A DNA stretch of 64,000 bases, taken from NCBI RefSeq assembly GCF_040730185.1, contig NZ_CP160402.1, positions 4,712,001-4,776,000 on the forward strand, in the 5' to 3' direction. The notes under the pieces were generated by a model. That model did not search any database and was not told where the DNA came from. It worked only from the letters and a program-made list of their open reading frames with translations. Within the stretch, counting starts at the first letter, position 1. The number at the start of each line of letters is the position of its first letter. Made by a program: the position numbers and the translations under genes. Source of the DNA: Streptomyces sp. Je 1-332. GTDB lineage: Bacteria; Actinomycetota; Actinomycetes; Streptomycetales; Streptomycetaceae. This document shows positions 39,340-46,788 of the stretch, piece by piece.

Positions 39340-40635
39340 TCACGAGGGTTCCGCGCCCTTCGCCCGCCCCGGGCCGTTCCCTGTGGACCGGCCCTGCCGG
39401 GGCAGGTCGAGCGCCACGGCGGCCGCCGAGTCGCAGTACTCCCGTACCGCGCTCGTCCGTGCCACCACGCGCCCCCGGTGCACCACGATGCGGCTGTACG
39501 CGAGCGAGAGCGCCCCCGCGAGATGGTCGCCGCGCACCGCGAGCAGCTCGGCGGGGAAGCCCGCCTCCACCCGGACCTGGCGCAGCCCCATCGCGGCCCG
39601 CGCCGCCGAGCTGACCGCGCCGTACGCCTCCCCGGGGCGCAGCCCGCACCGAGAGGCCAGCAGGTAGGCGGCCTCCAGCGGGTCCCCGCGCCCCACGGGG
39701 TTCGACACGTCCCGCATGGCCCCGCTGCCCGCGGCGACCCGCACCCCGGCCGCCCGCAGCAGCCGTACCGGAGCCACCGCGCCCCGCCGTTCCACGCTCC
39801 CGCACCCGCCCTGCGGCAGGCACACCACCGTCACGCCGGCCGCCGCCAGCTGTTCCGCCGTTCGCGCGGCCACGTCCGACGGCAGTCGCCCCAGCCCGCC
39901 GCACGGCCCGATCGTCACCCCGGGCCGCAGCCCGCCCGCCATCGCCGCGAGCCGCCCGAGCCGGGCCGGATCGCTGCCGTCCGTGTGCAGGTCGACTGGG
40001 CAGCCGTGCTCTGCGGCGACTTCGAGCACCGCCTCCACGTAGCCGGTCGGATCAGGGTCCAGGTCGGGGCAGCCGCCCACTACGGAGGCGCCCATCTTCA
40101 CCGCGTCCCGCAGCATCGCGAGCCCGTCGGCACCGGCCACGCCGGTCAGCAGCCGCGGCACGGCCACGGCCGCCAGGTCGACCAGGCCGCGCAGCGAACG
40201 CCGCGCCTGCAACACCGCCTCCATCGGGGTGAGCCCCGGGACATCGCCGATCCGCACATGCGAGCGCAGCGCCGTCGCGCCGTGCCCGAGCTGCAGCAGA
40301 GCGGCCTCGGTCGTCCGGCGTTGGACGTCCGCGAGTTCGTACGAGGCCGGGCCCTCCGCGTCCGCCGACAGTGCCGTGTCGCTGTGCGCGTGCGGTTCGG
40401 CGGCGGCCGGCAGCAGGAGGTAGCCGCCGAGGTCCACGCGCGTGGCGTGCGAGGTCAGGCTGCCCGCGGTGCCGACCGCTTCGATGCGCCCGGAGCCGAG
40501 CCGCACGTCCACCGTCCGCCCGTCGGTCAGCCGGGCACCGCACAGGAGCAGCGCGGACGCGTCGGCGTCGTCCCCGGAGGAGCCGGAAGAGCCGGATGAC
40601 CCGGAGGAGTGGGGCTGCGGCTGGCTGTCGGGCAT
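39340..40635 (-). CDS. amidohydrolase/cytosine deaminase-like protein lacking most catalytic residues
   Basis: The 431-residue protein has the cytosine deaminase-like layout: metal-dependent hydrolase strands LLLCGARLTDGRTVDVRL, the HxH motif EPHAHSD, HTDGSDPARL, then SGAMRDVSNPVGRGDPLEAAYLLA. In active CodA-like enzymes the second His is followed by an acid-containing CDE motif, a third His lies in an SH motif, and a catalytic Asp lies in HDD/SDN. Here these read HTDG, GPCGGL and GSGA, so three key residues are missing. An N-terminal Ser/Gly repeat (SSGSSGSSG) is present. It is probably not a classical deaminase. The ATG is preceded by CAGGAG. Confidence 0.75.
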   Translation of the reverse strand: MPDSQPQPHSSGSSGSSGSSGDDADASALLLCGARLTDGRTVDVRLGSGRIEAVGTAGSLTSHATRVDLGGYLLLPAAAEPHAHSDTALSADAEGPASYELADVQRRTTEAALLQLGHGATALRSHVRIGDVPGLTPMEAVLQARRSLRGLVDLAAVAVPRLLTGVAGADGLAMLRDAVKMGASVVGGCPDLDPDPTGYVEAVLEVAAEHGCPVDLHTDGSDPARLGRLAAMAGGLRPGVTIGPCGGLGRLPSDVAARTAEQLAAAGVTVVCLPQGGCGSVERRGAVAPVRLLRAAGVRVAAGSGAMRDVSNPVGRGDPLEAAYLLASRCGLRPGEAYGAVSSAARAAMGLRQVRVEAGFPAELLAVRGDHLAGALSLAYSRIVVHRGRVVARTSAVREYCDSAAAVALDLPRQGRSTGNGPGRAKGAEPS

Positions 40636-40890
40636 CGCGCTCCTGAGGTTCGGGGGCGGCTGCGGGACCTGGCGTCGTCCGGGACCAGGACGTCCAAGAT
40701 CACGCAGAGTAGGTCGAGCAAGATCACGCAGGGTGGGTCGAGCCTAGGACGGCGACCGGCCCTCTTCGAGGAGGAGCGGAATAGTCGTACCGGCGTGGTG
40801 CGGAGCTACGAGGGGGCACTCCACGCGCCGCGAAACGGGCCGGCCCCGAGCCGCGGAAGCGGCACTCCGTGCCCCGCGGACCGCCCGGGC

Positions 40891-41027
40891 CACGAGTCAC
40901 CGAAGCACCCCGCCACGAGTCACCGAAGCACCCCACCACGAGCCGCCGAACCGCCCCGCCTTGAGCCGCCGAACCGACGTGGCGTGAGGCGTCGAACCGA
41001 CGTGGCGTGAGGGTCGAAGTGACGTCG
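40891..41027 (+). repeat. six imperfect 23-bp tandem units upstream of tRNA-Thr
   Basis: Units begin at 40891, 40914, 40937, 40960, 40983 and 41006. The first two differ at one position; later ones drift (ACGAGTCACCGAAGC towards GAGGCGTCGAACC). Gene-less stretch 40636-41123 also holds a 25-base direct repeat (AGATCACGCAGRGTRGGTCG type) at about 40697-40741. No credible gene is seen. Confidence 0.75.
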
Positions 41028-41082
41028 TGAGGCGGGCGGGACGCCTGCCTGAATGCCCCCGGACAGCACGGGCGAAACGGAT

Positions 41083-41112
41083 TTGGGCGATCGGCGACCG
41101 ACCGTGTAATGT
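41083..41112 (+). promoter_or_regulatory. promoter of tRNA-Thr/tRNA-Met
   Basis: TTGGGC (41083-41088) and TAATGT (41107-41112) with 18-base spacing give a start near 41119, five bases before the tRNA-Thr 5' end. This is a good HrdB-type promoter. Confidence 0.65.
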
Positions 41113-41123
41113 CTTCATCGCTC

Positions 41124-41196
41124 GCCCCAATAGCTCAGTCGGTAGAGCGTCTCCATGGTAAGGAGAAGGTCTGCGGTTCGATTCCGCATTGGGGCT
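41124..41196 (+). tRNA. tRNA-Thr (GGT)
   Basis: Acceptor GCCCCAA pairs with TTGGGGC, the D-arm is TAGCTCAGTCGGTAGAGC, the anticodon arm TCTCC-ATGGTAA-GGAGA gives GGT, and the T-arm has GGTTCGATTCC. It is 73 bases with no encoded CCA. Confidence 0.96.
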
Positions 41197-41244
41197 CTGA
41201 TGTCGCGTGATCCTCGCCCTCGGGCGAGGGGATCCGGCATCTGC

Positions 41245-41317
41245 AGCGGTGTAGCTCAGTCGGTAGAGCAAGCGGCTCATAATCGCTGTGTCACCGGTTC
41301 AAGTCCGGTCACCGCTA
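41245..41317 (+). tRNA. tRNA-Met (CAT), elongator type
   Basis: Acceptor AGCGGTG pairs fully with CACCGCT, so it is not the initiator, which has an unpaired first base. The anticodon arm AGCGG-CTCATAA-TCGCT gives CAT. The T-arm is GGTTCAAGTCC. It is 73 bases, 48 bases after tRNA-Thr, and probably co-transcribed with it. Confidence 0.94.
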
Positions 41318-41325
41318 CTGATTTG

Positions 41326-41370
41326 GTAGCCGATTGTGGGGTCGGACCTTCGATCGGCTACTATTTTTTT
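41326..41370 (+). terminator. rho-independent terminator after tRNA-Met, before rpmG
   Basis: GTAGCCGAT (41326-41334) and ATCGGCTAC (41353-41361) pair perfectly and are followed by TATTTTTTT, a T-run unusual for this genome. TACTAT at 41359-41364 inside it could double as a -10 box for rpmG. Confidence 0.75.
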
Positions 41371-41408
41371 GCGTTCATCCGTCCATCCGTCCGTCAAGGA
41401 GCACTCAC

Positions 41409-41573
41409 GTGGCTGCCACAGACGTCCGCCCGAAGATCACGCTGGCCTGCGTGGAGTGCAAGGAGCGGAACTACATCACCAAGAAGAACCGGCGTAACGA
41501 CCCGGACCGTCTTGAGATGAAGAAGCACTGCCCGCGCTGCAACGCGCACACTGCGCACCGCGAAACGCGCTAG
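41409..41573 (+). CDS. rpmG: 50S ribosomal protein L33
   Basis: The 54-residue protein reads [34 protein letters not shown] and ends [15 protein letters not shown]. The two CxxC pairs form a zinc ribbon, so this is the zinc-containing (C+) L33. GTG at 41409 has AAGGAG about 7 bases upstream. Its position before a MaoC dehydratase pair, tRNA and secE-nusG matches the mycobacterial rpmG2-hadABC-trpT-secE order. Confidence 0.96.
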   Translation: MAATDVRPKITLACVECKERNYITKKNRRNDPDRLEMKKHCPRCNAHTAHRETR

Positions 41574-41585
41574 ACACAGGCTCGT

Positions 41586-41624
41586 ACGCGAGGCCGTCCC
41601 CGATTTCTGGGGGCGGCCTCGCGT
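41586..41624 (+). terminator. terminator after rpmG
   Basis: GCGAGGCCGTCCCC and GGGGGCGGCCTCGC pair over 14 bases (one G-T), extended by flanking AC/GT, with a 7-base loop and GTCGTTT after it. It lies 12 bases past the rpmG stop. Confidence 0.75.
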
Positions 41625-41670
41625 CGTTTACCCATACCTGTCACCCCTACCTGCAGGAGGTACCGAGTCC

Positions 41671-42135
41671 ATGGCGCTCGACCAGTCCTTCGTGGGGCGG
41701 TCCTACCCGCCCACCGATCCCTATGAGGTCGGCCGGGAGAAGATCCGTGAGTTCGCCGAGGCGGTGGGCGACGCCAACCCCGCGTACACCGACGCGGAGG
41801 CCGCCAAGGCGCTCGGGCACCCGGATGTGATCGCACCCCCGACCTTCGTGTTCGCCATCTCGTTCAAGGCCGCGGGCCAGGTCATCGAGGACCCGCAGCT
41901 GGGGCTCGACTACAGCCGCGTCGTGCACGGCGACCAGAAGTTCACGTACACCCGCCCGGTGCGCGCGGGGGACCGGCTCACGGTCACCTCGACCATCGAG
42001 GCCATCAAGTCGATGGCGGGCAACGACATCCTGGACATCCGCGGCGAGGTCCACGACGAGGCCGGCGAGCACGTCGTGACCGCCTGGACGAAGCTCGTCG
42101 CGCGTGCGGCGGAGCCTGCGGCAGAGGGAGCGTGA
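41671..42135 (+). CDS. MaoC-like (3R)-hydroxyacyl dehydratase, HadA-type subunit
   Basis: The 154-residue hot-dog fold protein has an FAS1-like dehydratase N-terminus (SFVGRSYPPTDPYEVGREKIREFAEAVGDANPAYTD), followed by PPTFVFAISFKAAGQVIEDPQLGLDYSRVVHGDQKFTYTRPVRAGDRL. In HadAB/HadBC systems the HadA-like subunit supplies the acyl channel and HadB supplies the catalytic Asp/His. Here it pairs with the downstream gene 4 bases away. Streptomyces lacks mycolic acids, so a fatty-acid or lipid dehydration role outside mycolate synthesis is likely. GGAGGT lies 9 bases before ATG. Confidence 0.87.
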   Translation: MALDQSFVGRSYPPTDPYEVGREKIREFAEAVGDANPAYTDAEAAKALGHPDVIAPPTFVFAISFKAAGQVIEDPQLGLDYSRVVHGDQKFTYTRPVRAGDRLTVTSTIEAIKSMAGNDILDIRGEVHDEAGEHVVTAWTKLVARAAEPAAEGA

Positions 42136-42139
42136 CGCG

Positions 42140-42568
42140 ATGACCGCCAAGATTTCGTACGACAGCGTCGAGGTCGGCACCGAGCTGACGGCCCAGAGCT
42201 TCCCCGTGACACGCGCCACACTCGTGCGGTACGCGGGCGCTTCCGGTGACTTCAACCCGATCCACTGGAACGAGAAGTTCGCGGTCGAGGTCGGCCTCCC
42301 CGATGTCATCGCGCACGGCATGTTCACCATGGCCGAGGCGATCCGTGTGGTGACGGACTGGGTGGGCGACCCGGCCGCCGTCGTCGAGTACGGCGTGCGC
42401 TTCACCAAGCCCGTCGTGGTCCCGAACGACGACAAGGGCGCGGTCGTCGAGGTCAGCGCCAAGGTCGCCCAGAAGCTCGACGACAACCGGGTCCGCGTGG
42501 ACCTGCTGGCGACCAGCGAGGGCCAGAAGGTCCTCGGCATGTCGCGCGCCGTGGTCCAGCTCGCCTGA
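42140..42568 (+). CDS. MaoC-like (3R)-hydroxyacyl dehydratase, HadB-type catalytic subunit
   Basis: The 142-residue protein contains the R-hydratase motif YAGASGDFNPIHWNEKFA, with Asp and His at about 41 and 46 as the catalytic pair, and IAHGMFTMAEAIRVVTDWVGD. It dehydrates (3R)-hydroxyacyl chains on ACP or CoA together with the HadA-like partner. The ATG at 42140 follows GGAG by about 9 bases and lies 4 bases after the hadA-like stop. A nine-base repeat (ATCGCAGGT three times, 42571-42597) and a strong hairpin follow. Confidence 0.9.
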   Translation: MTAKISYDSVEVGTELTAQSFPVTRATLVRYAGASGDFNPIHWNEKFAVEVGLPDVIAHGMFTMAEAIRVVTDWVGDPAAVVEYGVRFTKPVVVPNDDKGAVVEVSAKVAQKLDDNRVRVDLLATSEGQKVLGMSRAVVQLA

Positions 42569-42604
42569 CGATCGCAGGTATCGCAGGTATCGCAGGTCTC
42601 ACGG

Positions 42605-42638
42605 GTAAGGGGCGTCCGCTATGGCGGACGCCCCTTAC
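42605..42638 (+). terminator. terminator after the HadAB-like pair
   Basis: GTAAGGGGCGTCCGC (42605-42619) and GCGGACGCCCCTTAC (42624-42638) form a perfect 15-base-pair stem with a TATG loop. It ends the rpmG-hadAB unit before the divergent regulatory module. Confidence 0.8.
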
Positions 42639-42665
42639 TTCGTGGCTCGTCGTCACGACGACCGC

Positions 42666-42701
42666 TTGACCAAGGTAGTGATTGGACACTAACTTAGTCG
42701 C
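42666..42701 (+). promoter_or_regulatory. promoter and operator of the TetR gene next to the MFS exporter
   Basis: TTGACC (42666-42671) and TAACTT (42690-42695, 18-base spacing) end 6 bases before the ATG, so the mRNA is probably leaderless. The complement of 42674-42693, GTTAGTGTCCAATCACTACC, matches the perfect site upstream of the MFS gene in 15 of 20 positions. An ACTAA-C-TTAGT repeat at 42688-42698 overlaps the -10. Confidence 0.6.
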
Positions 42702-43259
42702 ATGGTCAGGATGAGCGCAGAGGAGCGGCGCGAGAGCGTCATCCGCGCGGCGATGATCGAGTTCGCGCGCGGTGGGTACAACGGCACGTCCACCGAAGTG
42801 ATCGCCAAGCGGGTGGGTGTATCGCAGCCCTACCTCTTCCGTCTCTTCCCGGGGAAGCAGGCCATCTTCCTCGCCGCGTCCGGGCGTTGCTGCCGGGAGG
42901 TCACCGAGGTCTTCAGGAAGGCGGCCGAGGGGCTCGAGGGGGAGGAGGCCCTGCATGCCATGGGTGAGGCCTATCAGGCGCTCATCGCCGACGACCCGGA
43001 CAAGCTCCTCATGCAGATGCAGATGTACGTCGCCGTAGCCTCCGCGGAGGCGTCCGGTGACCGGGAGTTCGGTGAGGCGCTGCGAGCCTCCTGGATGGAG
43101 ATGTACGACACGGTGCGCCTCGCGCTGGGTGCGGACGTCGGTGAGACGACGCAGTTCCTGGCGTACGGGATGCTGGTCAACGTCCTGGTGTCGATGGGGT
43201 TCGATCCCGATCACCGGGTGTGGACCGGTTTCTACAAGCCGACACAGCCCAAGCAGTGA
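42702..43259 (+). CDS. TetR family repressor (controls adjacent MFS exporter)
   Basis: This 185-residue regulator has an N-terminal TetR helix-turn-helix: ERRESVIRAAMIEFARGGYNGTSTEVIAKRVGVSQPYLFRLFPGKQAIFLAA at about 6-57. The C-terminal ligand domain is helical (MQMQMYVAVASAEASGDREFGEAL). It lies 135 bases upstream of an EmrB/QacA exporter on the same strand, and both genes carry the same 20-base operator type, so it should repress both until a drug binds. The ATG at 42702 is probably leaderless; ATG at 42711 is the alternative. Confidence 0.9.
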   Translation: MVRMSAEERRESVIRAAMIEFARGGYNGTSTEVIAKRVGVSQPYLFRLFPGKQAIFLAASGRCCREVTEVFRKAAEGLEGEEALHAMGEAYQALIADDPDKLLMQMQMYVAVASAEASGDREFGEALRASWMEMYDTVRLALGADVGETTQFLAYGMLVNVLVSMGFDPDHRVWTGFYKPTQPKQ

Positions 43260-43360
43260 TGCGCGTCGAGCGGTGATCCGCGCCGAGCGGTGAGTTGCGC
43301 CGAGCAGTGATTCACGCTCCGGTGTGCGTCAGGAGGGTGCGTACTTTTGCGCCCATGAAA

Positions 43361-43380
43361 GTTAGTCATCAATAACTAAC
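43361..43380 (+). promoter_or_regulatory. TetR operator upstream of the MFS exporter
   Basis: GTTAGTCATCAATAACTAAC has perfect 6-base arms with an 8-base spacer and ends 14 bases before the exporter ATG, overlapping the ribosome-binding region and probable -10. It is AT-rich against a GC-rich background, as is usual for TetR sites. Confidence 0.7.
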
Positions 43381-43394
43381 CACAGGGGAAAGCA

Positions 43395-44843
43395 ATGTCA
43401 CAGAAGCAGCAGCACCAGCCGCCACGGCGCGGGGAAGCGGCCTGGGCCCTCGCCATCACCAGCGTCGCCGGATTCATGGCGGCCCTCGACAACCTCGTCG
43501 TCACCACCGCCCTGCCCGCCATCCGCGAGGACCTCGGAGGAGCGCTGCACGACCTCGAATGGACGGTGAGCGCCTACACCCTCACCTTCGCCGTGCTGCT
43601 GATGTTCGGCGCGGCCCTGGGCGACCGCTTCGGACGCCGCAAGCTCTTCATCACCGGCCTCGCCATCTTCACCGGAGCCTCCGGCGCCGCGGCCCTCGCG
43701 CCCGGCATCGAGGCGCTGATCGCGGCCCGCGCGGTCCAGGGCGTCGGCGCCGCGATCATGATGCCCCTGACGCTGACCCTCCTGACGGCGGCCGTGCCGG
43801 CGGCCAAGCGCGGGAAGGTGTACGGGATCTGGGGCGCCGTCAACGGCCTCGCGGTGGCCGGCGGCCCGCTCATCGGCGGCAGCCTCACCGAACACATGTC
43901 CTGGCAGTGGATCTTCTGGCTGAACGTCCCGCTCGGCCTCGCGGTGCTGCCGCTGGCCCGGCTGCGGCTCTCCGAGTCGTACGGCACGGGAGCGCCGCTC
44001 GACATCACCGGAACACTGCTGGCCAGCGGCGGCCTCTTCGGCATCGTGTACGCGCTGATCCGCGGCAACATCGACGGCTGGACGAGCGCGACCGTCCTCA
44101 CCGGCCTGATAGGCGGCGGCGTGCTCCTGGCCCTCTTCGTGCGCCACGGCATCCGCAGCGAGAACCCGATGCTGCCGATGCGGCTCTTCCGGAACCGTGC
44201 GTTCTCCGCGATCAACGCCGCGAGCCTGCTGATGTTCGTCGGGATGTTCGGATCGATCTTCCTGCTCGCGCAGTTCCTGCAGACCGTCGTCGGCTACTCG
44301 CCCACCGAGGCGGGCCTGCGGATGCTCCCCTGGACCGGCATGCCGATGATCGTCGCCCCCATCGCGGGCTATCTCTCGGACCGGATCGGCGGCCGTCCCG
44401 TCGTGACCGCGGGCCTCGCGCTCCAGGCCATCGGCCTCGCCTGGTTCGCGGCCGTCCTGGAGCCCGATGTGTCGTACGCCGCCCAGCTGCCCGCCCTGAT
44501 CATCAGCGGGGTCGGCATGGCGCTGTACTTCGCGCCCGCCGCGAACCTGGTGATGTCCAGCGTCCGCCACTCCGAGCAGGGCATCGCGTCCGGCGCCAAC
44601 AACGCCCTGCGCGAGGTCGGCGGCGCCCTCGGCATCGCGATCCTCGCCGCGGCCTTCTCCGCCCAGGGCGGCTACGAGTCCGACCAGAGCTTCGTGGACG
44701 GCCTCGGGCCCGCGCTGTGGGTCGGCGCCGCGATGGTCGGCGTGGGCGCCGTGGCGGCCGCGCTGCTCCCGCGGCGGGCCGCGACCGGCAAGCAGGCGGG
44801 CGCGGTGCCGGCCGCCGAGGAGCGCACCCGGGCCGGAGTCTGA
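43395..44843 (+). CDS. MFS multidrug exporter, DHA2 (EmrB/QacA) family
   Basis: The 482-residue protein has about 14 hydrophobic segments. Signature motifs are FMAALDNLVVTTALPAIREDLG (DHA2 motif D1), FGAALGDRFGRRKLFITGL (motif A), ARAVQGVGAAIMMPLTLTLL (motif B) and GIWGAVNGLAVAGGPLIGGSL (motif C of drug:H+ antiporters). It exports amphipathic drugs in exchange for protons. The ATG follows AGGGGAAA by 4 bases. The upstream TetR gene and matched operators indicate inducible expression. A strong hairpin and a 33-base repeat follow. Confidence 0.93.
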   Translation: MSQKQQHQPPRRGEAAWALAITSVAGFMAALDNLVVTTALPAIREDLGGALHDLEWTVSAYTLTFAVLLMFGAALGDRFGRRKLFITGLAIFTGASGAAALAPGIEALIAARAVQGVGAAIMMPLTLTLLTAAVPAAKRGKVYGIWGAVNGLAVAGGPLIGGSLTEHMSWQWIFWLNVPLGLAVLPLARLRLSESYGTGAPLDITGTLLASGGLFGIVYALIRGNIDGWTSATVLTGLIGGGVLLALFVRHGIRSENPMLPMRLFRNRAFSAINAASLLMFVGMFGSIFLLAQFLQTVVGYSPTEAGLRMLPWTGMPMIVAPIAGYLSDRIGGRPVVTAGLALQAIGLAWFAAVLEPDVSYAAQLPALIISGVGMALYFAPAANLVMSSVRHSEQGIASGANNALREVGGALGIAILAAAFSAQGGYESDQSFVDGLGPALWVGAAMVGVGAVAAALLPRRAATGKQAGAVPAAEERTRAGV

Positions 44844-44851
44844 GCCGGTTC

Positions 44852-44974
44852 CGCCCGACTCGCCCGGCCCCCGGTCCGTGGGCCCGCCCGACTCGCCCGG
44901 CCCACCGCCCGTGGGCCCGCCCGGCCCCACGGCCCGTGGGCCCGCCCGACCCGCCTGGCCCCCCGTCCGTGGCC
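44852..44974 (+). repeat. four imperfect 33-bp tandem units between the exporter and murB
   Basis: Units start at 44852, 44885, 44918 (an 8-base deletion makes it 25) and 44943. Each contains CGCCCG-ACTCGCCCGGCC and CCGTGGGCC. The repeat lies directly before the terminator hairpin. Confidence 0.75.
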
Positions 44975-44998
44975 CCGCCCGAGCGGCGGGGCCACGGA
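44966..44998 (+). terminator. strong hairpin before murB
   Basis: TCCGTGGCCCCGCC (44966-44979) and GGCGGGGCCACGGA (44985-44998) form a perfect 14-base-pair stem with a CGAGC loop, 17 bases before the murB GTG. It likely ends exporter transcription. Confidence 0.7.
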
Positions 44999-45014
44999 CC
45001 GTACCCTTGGGCAC

Positions 45015-46070
45015 GTGCAGGAACTCCACGATGCCCCCCTCGCCCCGCTGACCACCTTCCGGCTCGGCGGTCCCGCGGCCCGCCTGATCACCGCGACGAC
45101 CGACGCCGAGGTGATCGCCGCCGTCCGTGAAGCCGACGACTCCGGGACCCCGCTGCTGATCGTCGGCGGCGGCTCGAACCTGGTCATCGGCGACAAGGGT
45201 TTCGACGGCACCGCTCTGCGCATCGCCACGAAGGGCTTCGAACTCGACGGCGTAGAGCTCGAGTTGGCTGCCGGTGAGGTGTGGACCGACGCGGTGGCCC
45301 GCGTCGTGGAGGCCGGTCTCGCGGGCATCGAGTGCCTGGCGGGCATCCCCGGCTCGGCGGGCGCGACGCCGATCCAGAACGTGGGGGCGTACGGCCAGGA
45401 GGTCTCGTCGACCATCACCGAAGTGATCGCGTACGACAGGAAGACGCACGAGACGGTCACCGTCTCGAACGCCGAGTGCGACTTCTCGTACCGCCACAGC
45501 CGGTTCAAGGCCGAACCCGACCGCTTCGTGGTGCTGCGCGTCCGCTTCGCCCTTGAGGACGCCCAGGGGATGAGCGCCCCCCTCAAGTACCCGGAGACGG
45601 CGCGCACGCTCGGCGTCGAAGCGGGCGACCGGGTCCCCGCGGCCGTCGCCCGTGAGACCGTCCTGAAGCTGCGCGCGGGCAAGGGCATGGTGCTCGACCC
45701 CGAGGACCACGACAGCTGGTCGGCCGGGTCCTTCTTCACCAACCCCATCCTCACCGAGGAGGAGTTCGCCGCGTTCCACGCGCGCGTGGTGGACCGTCTC
45801 GGCCCGGACGTGGCACCCCCCGCCTTCCCCACCGAGGACGGCCGCGTGAAGACCTCCGCCGCCTGGCTCATCGACAAGGCGGGCTTCACCAAGGGCTACG
45901 GAGAGGGCCCGGCCCGCATCTCCACCAAGCACACGCTCGCCCTGACCAACCGCGGCGACGCGACCACGGAGGACCTGCTGGCCCTGGCCCGTCAGGTCGT
46001 GGCCGGAGTGCGGGACGCCTTCGGGGTCACGCTGGTCAACGAGCCGGTGACGGTGGGCGTCAGCCTCTGA
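45015..46070 (+). CDS. murB: UDP-N-acetylenolpyruvoylglucosamine reductase MurB
   Basis: The 351-residue FAD enzyme performs the second MurA/MurB step of peptidoglycan precursor synthesis (NADPH reduction to UDP-MurNAc). Visible motifs are TTFRLGGPAARL, the FAD-binding LLIVGGGSNLVI, GIPGSAGATPIQNVGAYGQEV, the active-site Ser in SAGSFFTNPI, and WLIDKAGFTKGYGEG with the C-terminal catalytic Glu region. Length fits actinobacterial MurB. GTG at 45015 has no clear Shine-Dalgarno; TACCCT at 45002 could be a -10 of a leaderless mRNA. It converges with an SDR gene. Confidence 0.95.
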   Translation: MQELHDAPLAPLTTFRLGGPAARLITATTDAEVIAAVREADDSGTPLLIVGGGSNLVIGDKGFDGTALRIATKGFELDGVELELAAGEVWTDAVARVVEAGLAGIECLAGIPGSAGATPIQNVGAYGQEVSSTITEVIAYDRKTHETVTVSNAECDFSYRHSRFKAEPDRFVVLRVRFALEDAQGMSAPLKYPETARTLGVEAGDRVPAAVARETVLKLRAGKGMVLDPEDHDSWSAGSFFTNPILTEEEFAAFHARVVDRLGPDVAPPAFPTEDGRVKTSAAWLIDKAGFTKGYGEGPARISTKHTLALTNRGDATTEDLLALARQVVAGVRDAFGVTLVNEPVTVGVSL

Positions 46071-46094
46071 GCCCCCCCGGCCGGCCGTGCGCGG

Positions 46095-46727
46095 CTAGTA
46101 GGCCACGCCCACGCCCTGTTTCACCGTCGCCAGGTCGTCGACCGCCGTCAGCATCGCGTGCGCCACGTCGGCCCTGCCGATGAACCGCCCGCTGGTCGGC
46201 GTGCCCCCGACGACCCGGCGGTAGACGCCCGTGACCGGCTTGTCCTGCAGCCGCGGCGGGCGCACGGACGTCCAGTCCGTCGCGCTGCTCGCCAGCTCGG
46301 CCTCCATGGCCCGCAGATCGTCGTAGACCGGCTTCAGGATGTTGCTGACCAGGGCTCCCATGATCCGGTCGACCACCGGCTGGGGCTCGGCCGGCGGGCC
46401 CACCGGTGCCGCGCTCACCACCACCAGCCTGCGCACGCCCTCGGCCTCCATGGCGTGCAGCACCGCACGCGTGAGCTCGGCCGCGATCCCCGCGTCCGCC
46501 CTCTTGCGCGGCCCGAGCCCCGAGAGGACCGCGTCCCGTCCGGCCACCGCCGCCCGCAGGGACTCCGGATCGGTCAGGTCGGCCCGGAATGCCTCAAGGC
46601 CCTCGCCCGTCGCCTTAAGCCGCGCGGGGTCACGTACGACTGCCGTCACCTCGTGGCCCGCCGCGAGCGCCTGTCGGACGATCTCCCCGCCGACACCCCC
46701 GGTCGCACCGAACACCGTGAGCTTCAT
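46095..46727 (-). CDS. atypical SDR NAD(P)H-binding protein under TetR control
   Basis: The 210-residue protein begins MKLTVFGATGGVGGEIVRQALAAGHEVTAVVRDPARL, the GATGxxG dinucleotide motif of NmrA/YwnB-like reductases, followed by RRLVVVSAAPVG and TDWTSVRPPRLQDKPVTG. Its substrate is unknown, and relatives reduce quinones or bind NADPH as sensors. The ATG at 46727 follows GGAGGG by about 7 bases. It is divergent from a TetR gene with two tandem operators in the 87-base intergenic region. Confidence 0.86.
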   Translation of the reverse strand: MKLTVFGATGGVGGEIVRQALAAGHEVTAVVRDPARLKATGEGLEAFRADLTDPESLRAAVAGRDAVLSGLGPRKRADAGIAAELTRAVLHAMEAEGVRRLVVVSAAPVGPPAEPQPVVDRIMGALVSNILKPVYDDLRAMEAELASSATDWTSVRPPRLQDKPVTGVYRRVVGGTPTSGRFIGRADVAHAMLTAVDDLATVKQGVGVAY

Positions 46728-46745
46728 TGCGCACCCTCCCCAGGT

Positions 46746-46788
46746 GGGTAAGTATTCACTCACCCCTAGGGTGAGTATCCACTCACCC
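46746..46788. promoter_or_regulatory. two tandem TetR operators in the SDR/TetR divergent region
   Basis: GGGTAAGTATTCACTCACCC (46746-46765) and GGGTGAGTATCCACTCACCC (46769-46788) share 18 of 20 bases and are separated by 3 bases. The second is a perfect 8-base inverted repeat with a 4-base spacer. They fill the shared promoter region, and TTGACG on the minus strand (about 46792-46797) may be a -35 for the SDR gene. Confidence 0.7.

Noticed and set aside
40609..41010. 133-codon frame through the 23-bp repeat region
   Set aside because: Repeat-derived composition, no ribosome-binding site, overlaps the start of the amidohydrolase gene on the other strand.
40891..41027. CRISPR array
   Set aside because: The 23-base units are directly adjacent with no spacers and drift along the array, so this is a tandem repeat. 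No cas genes are in the window.
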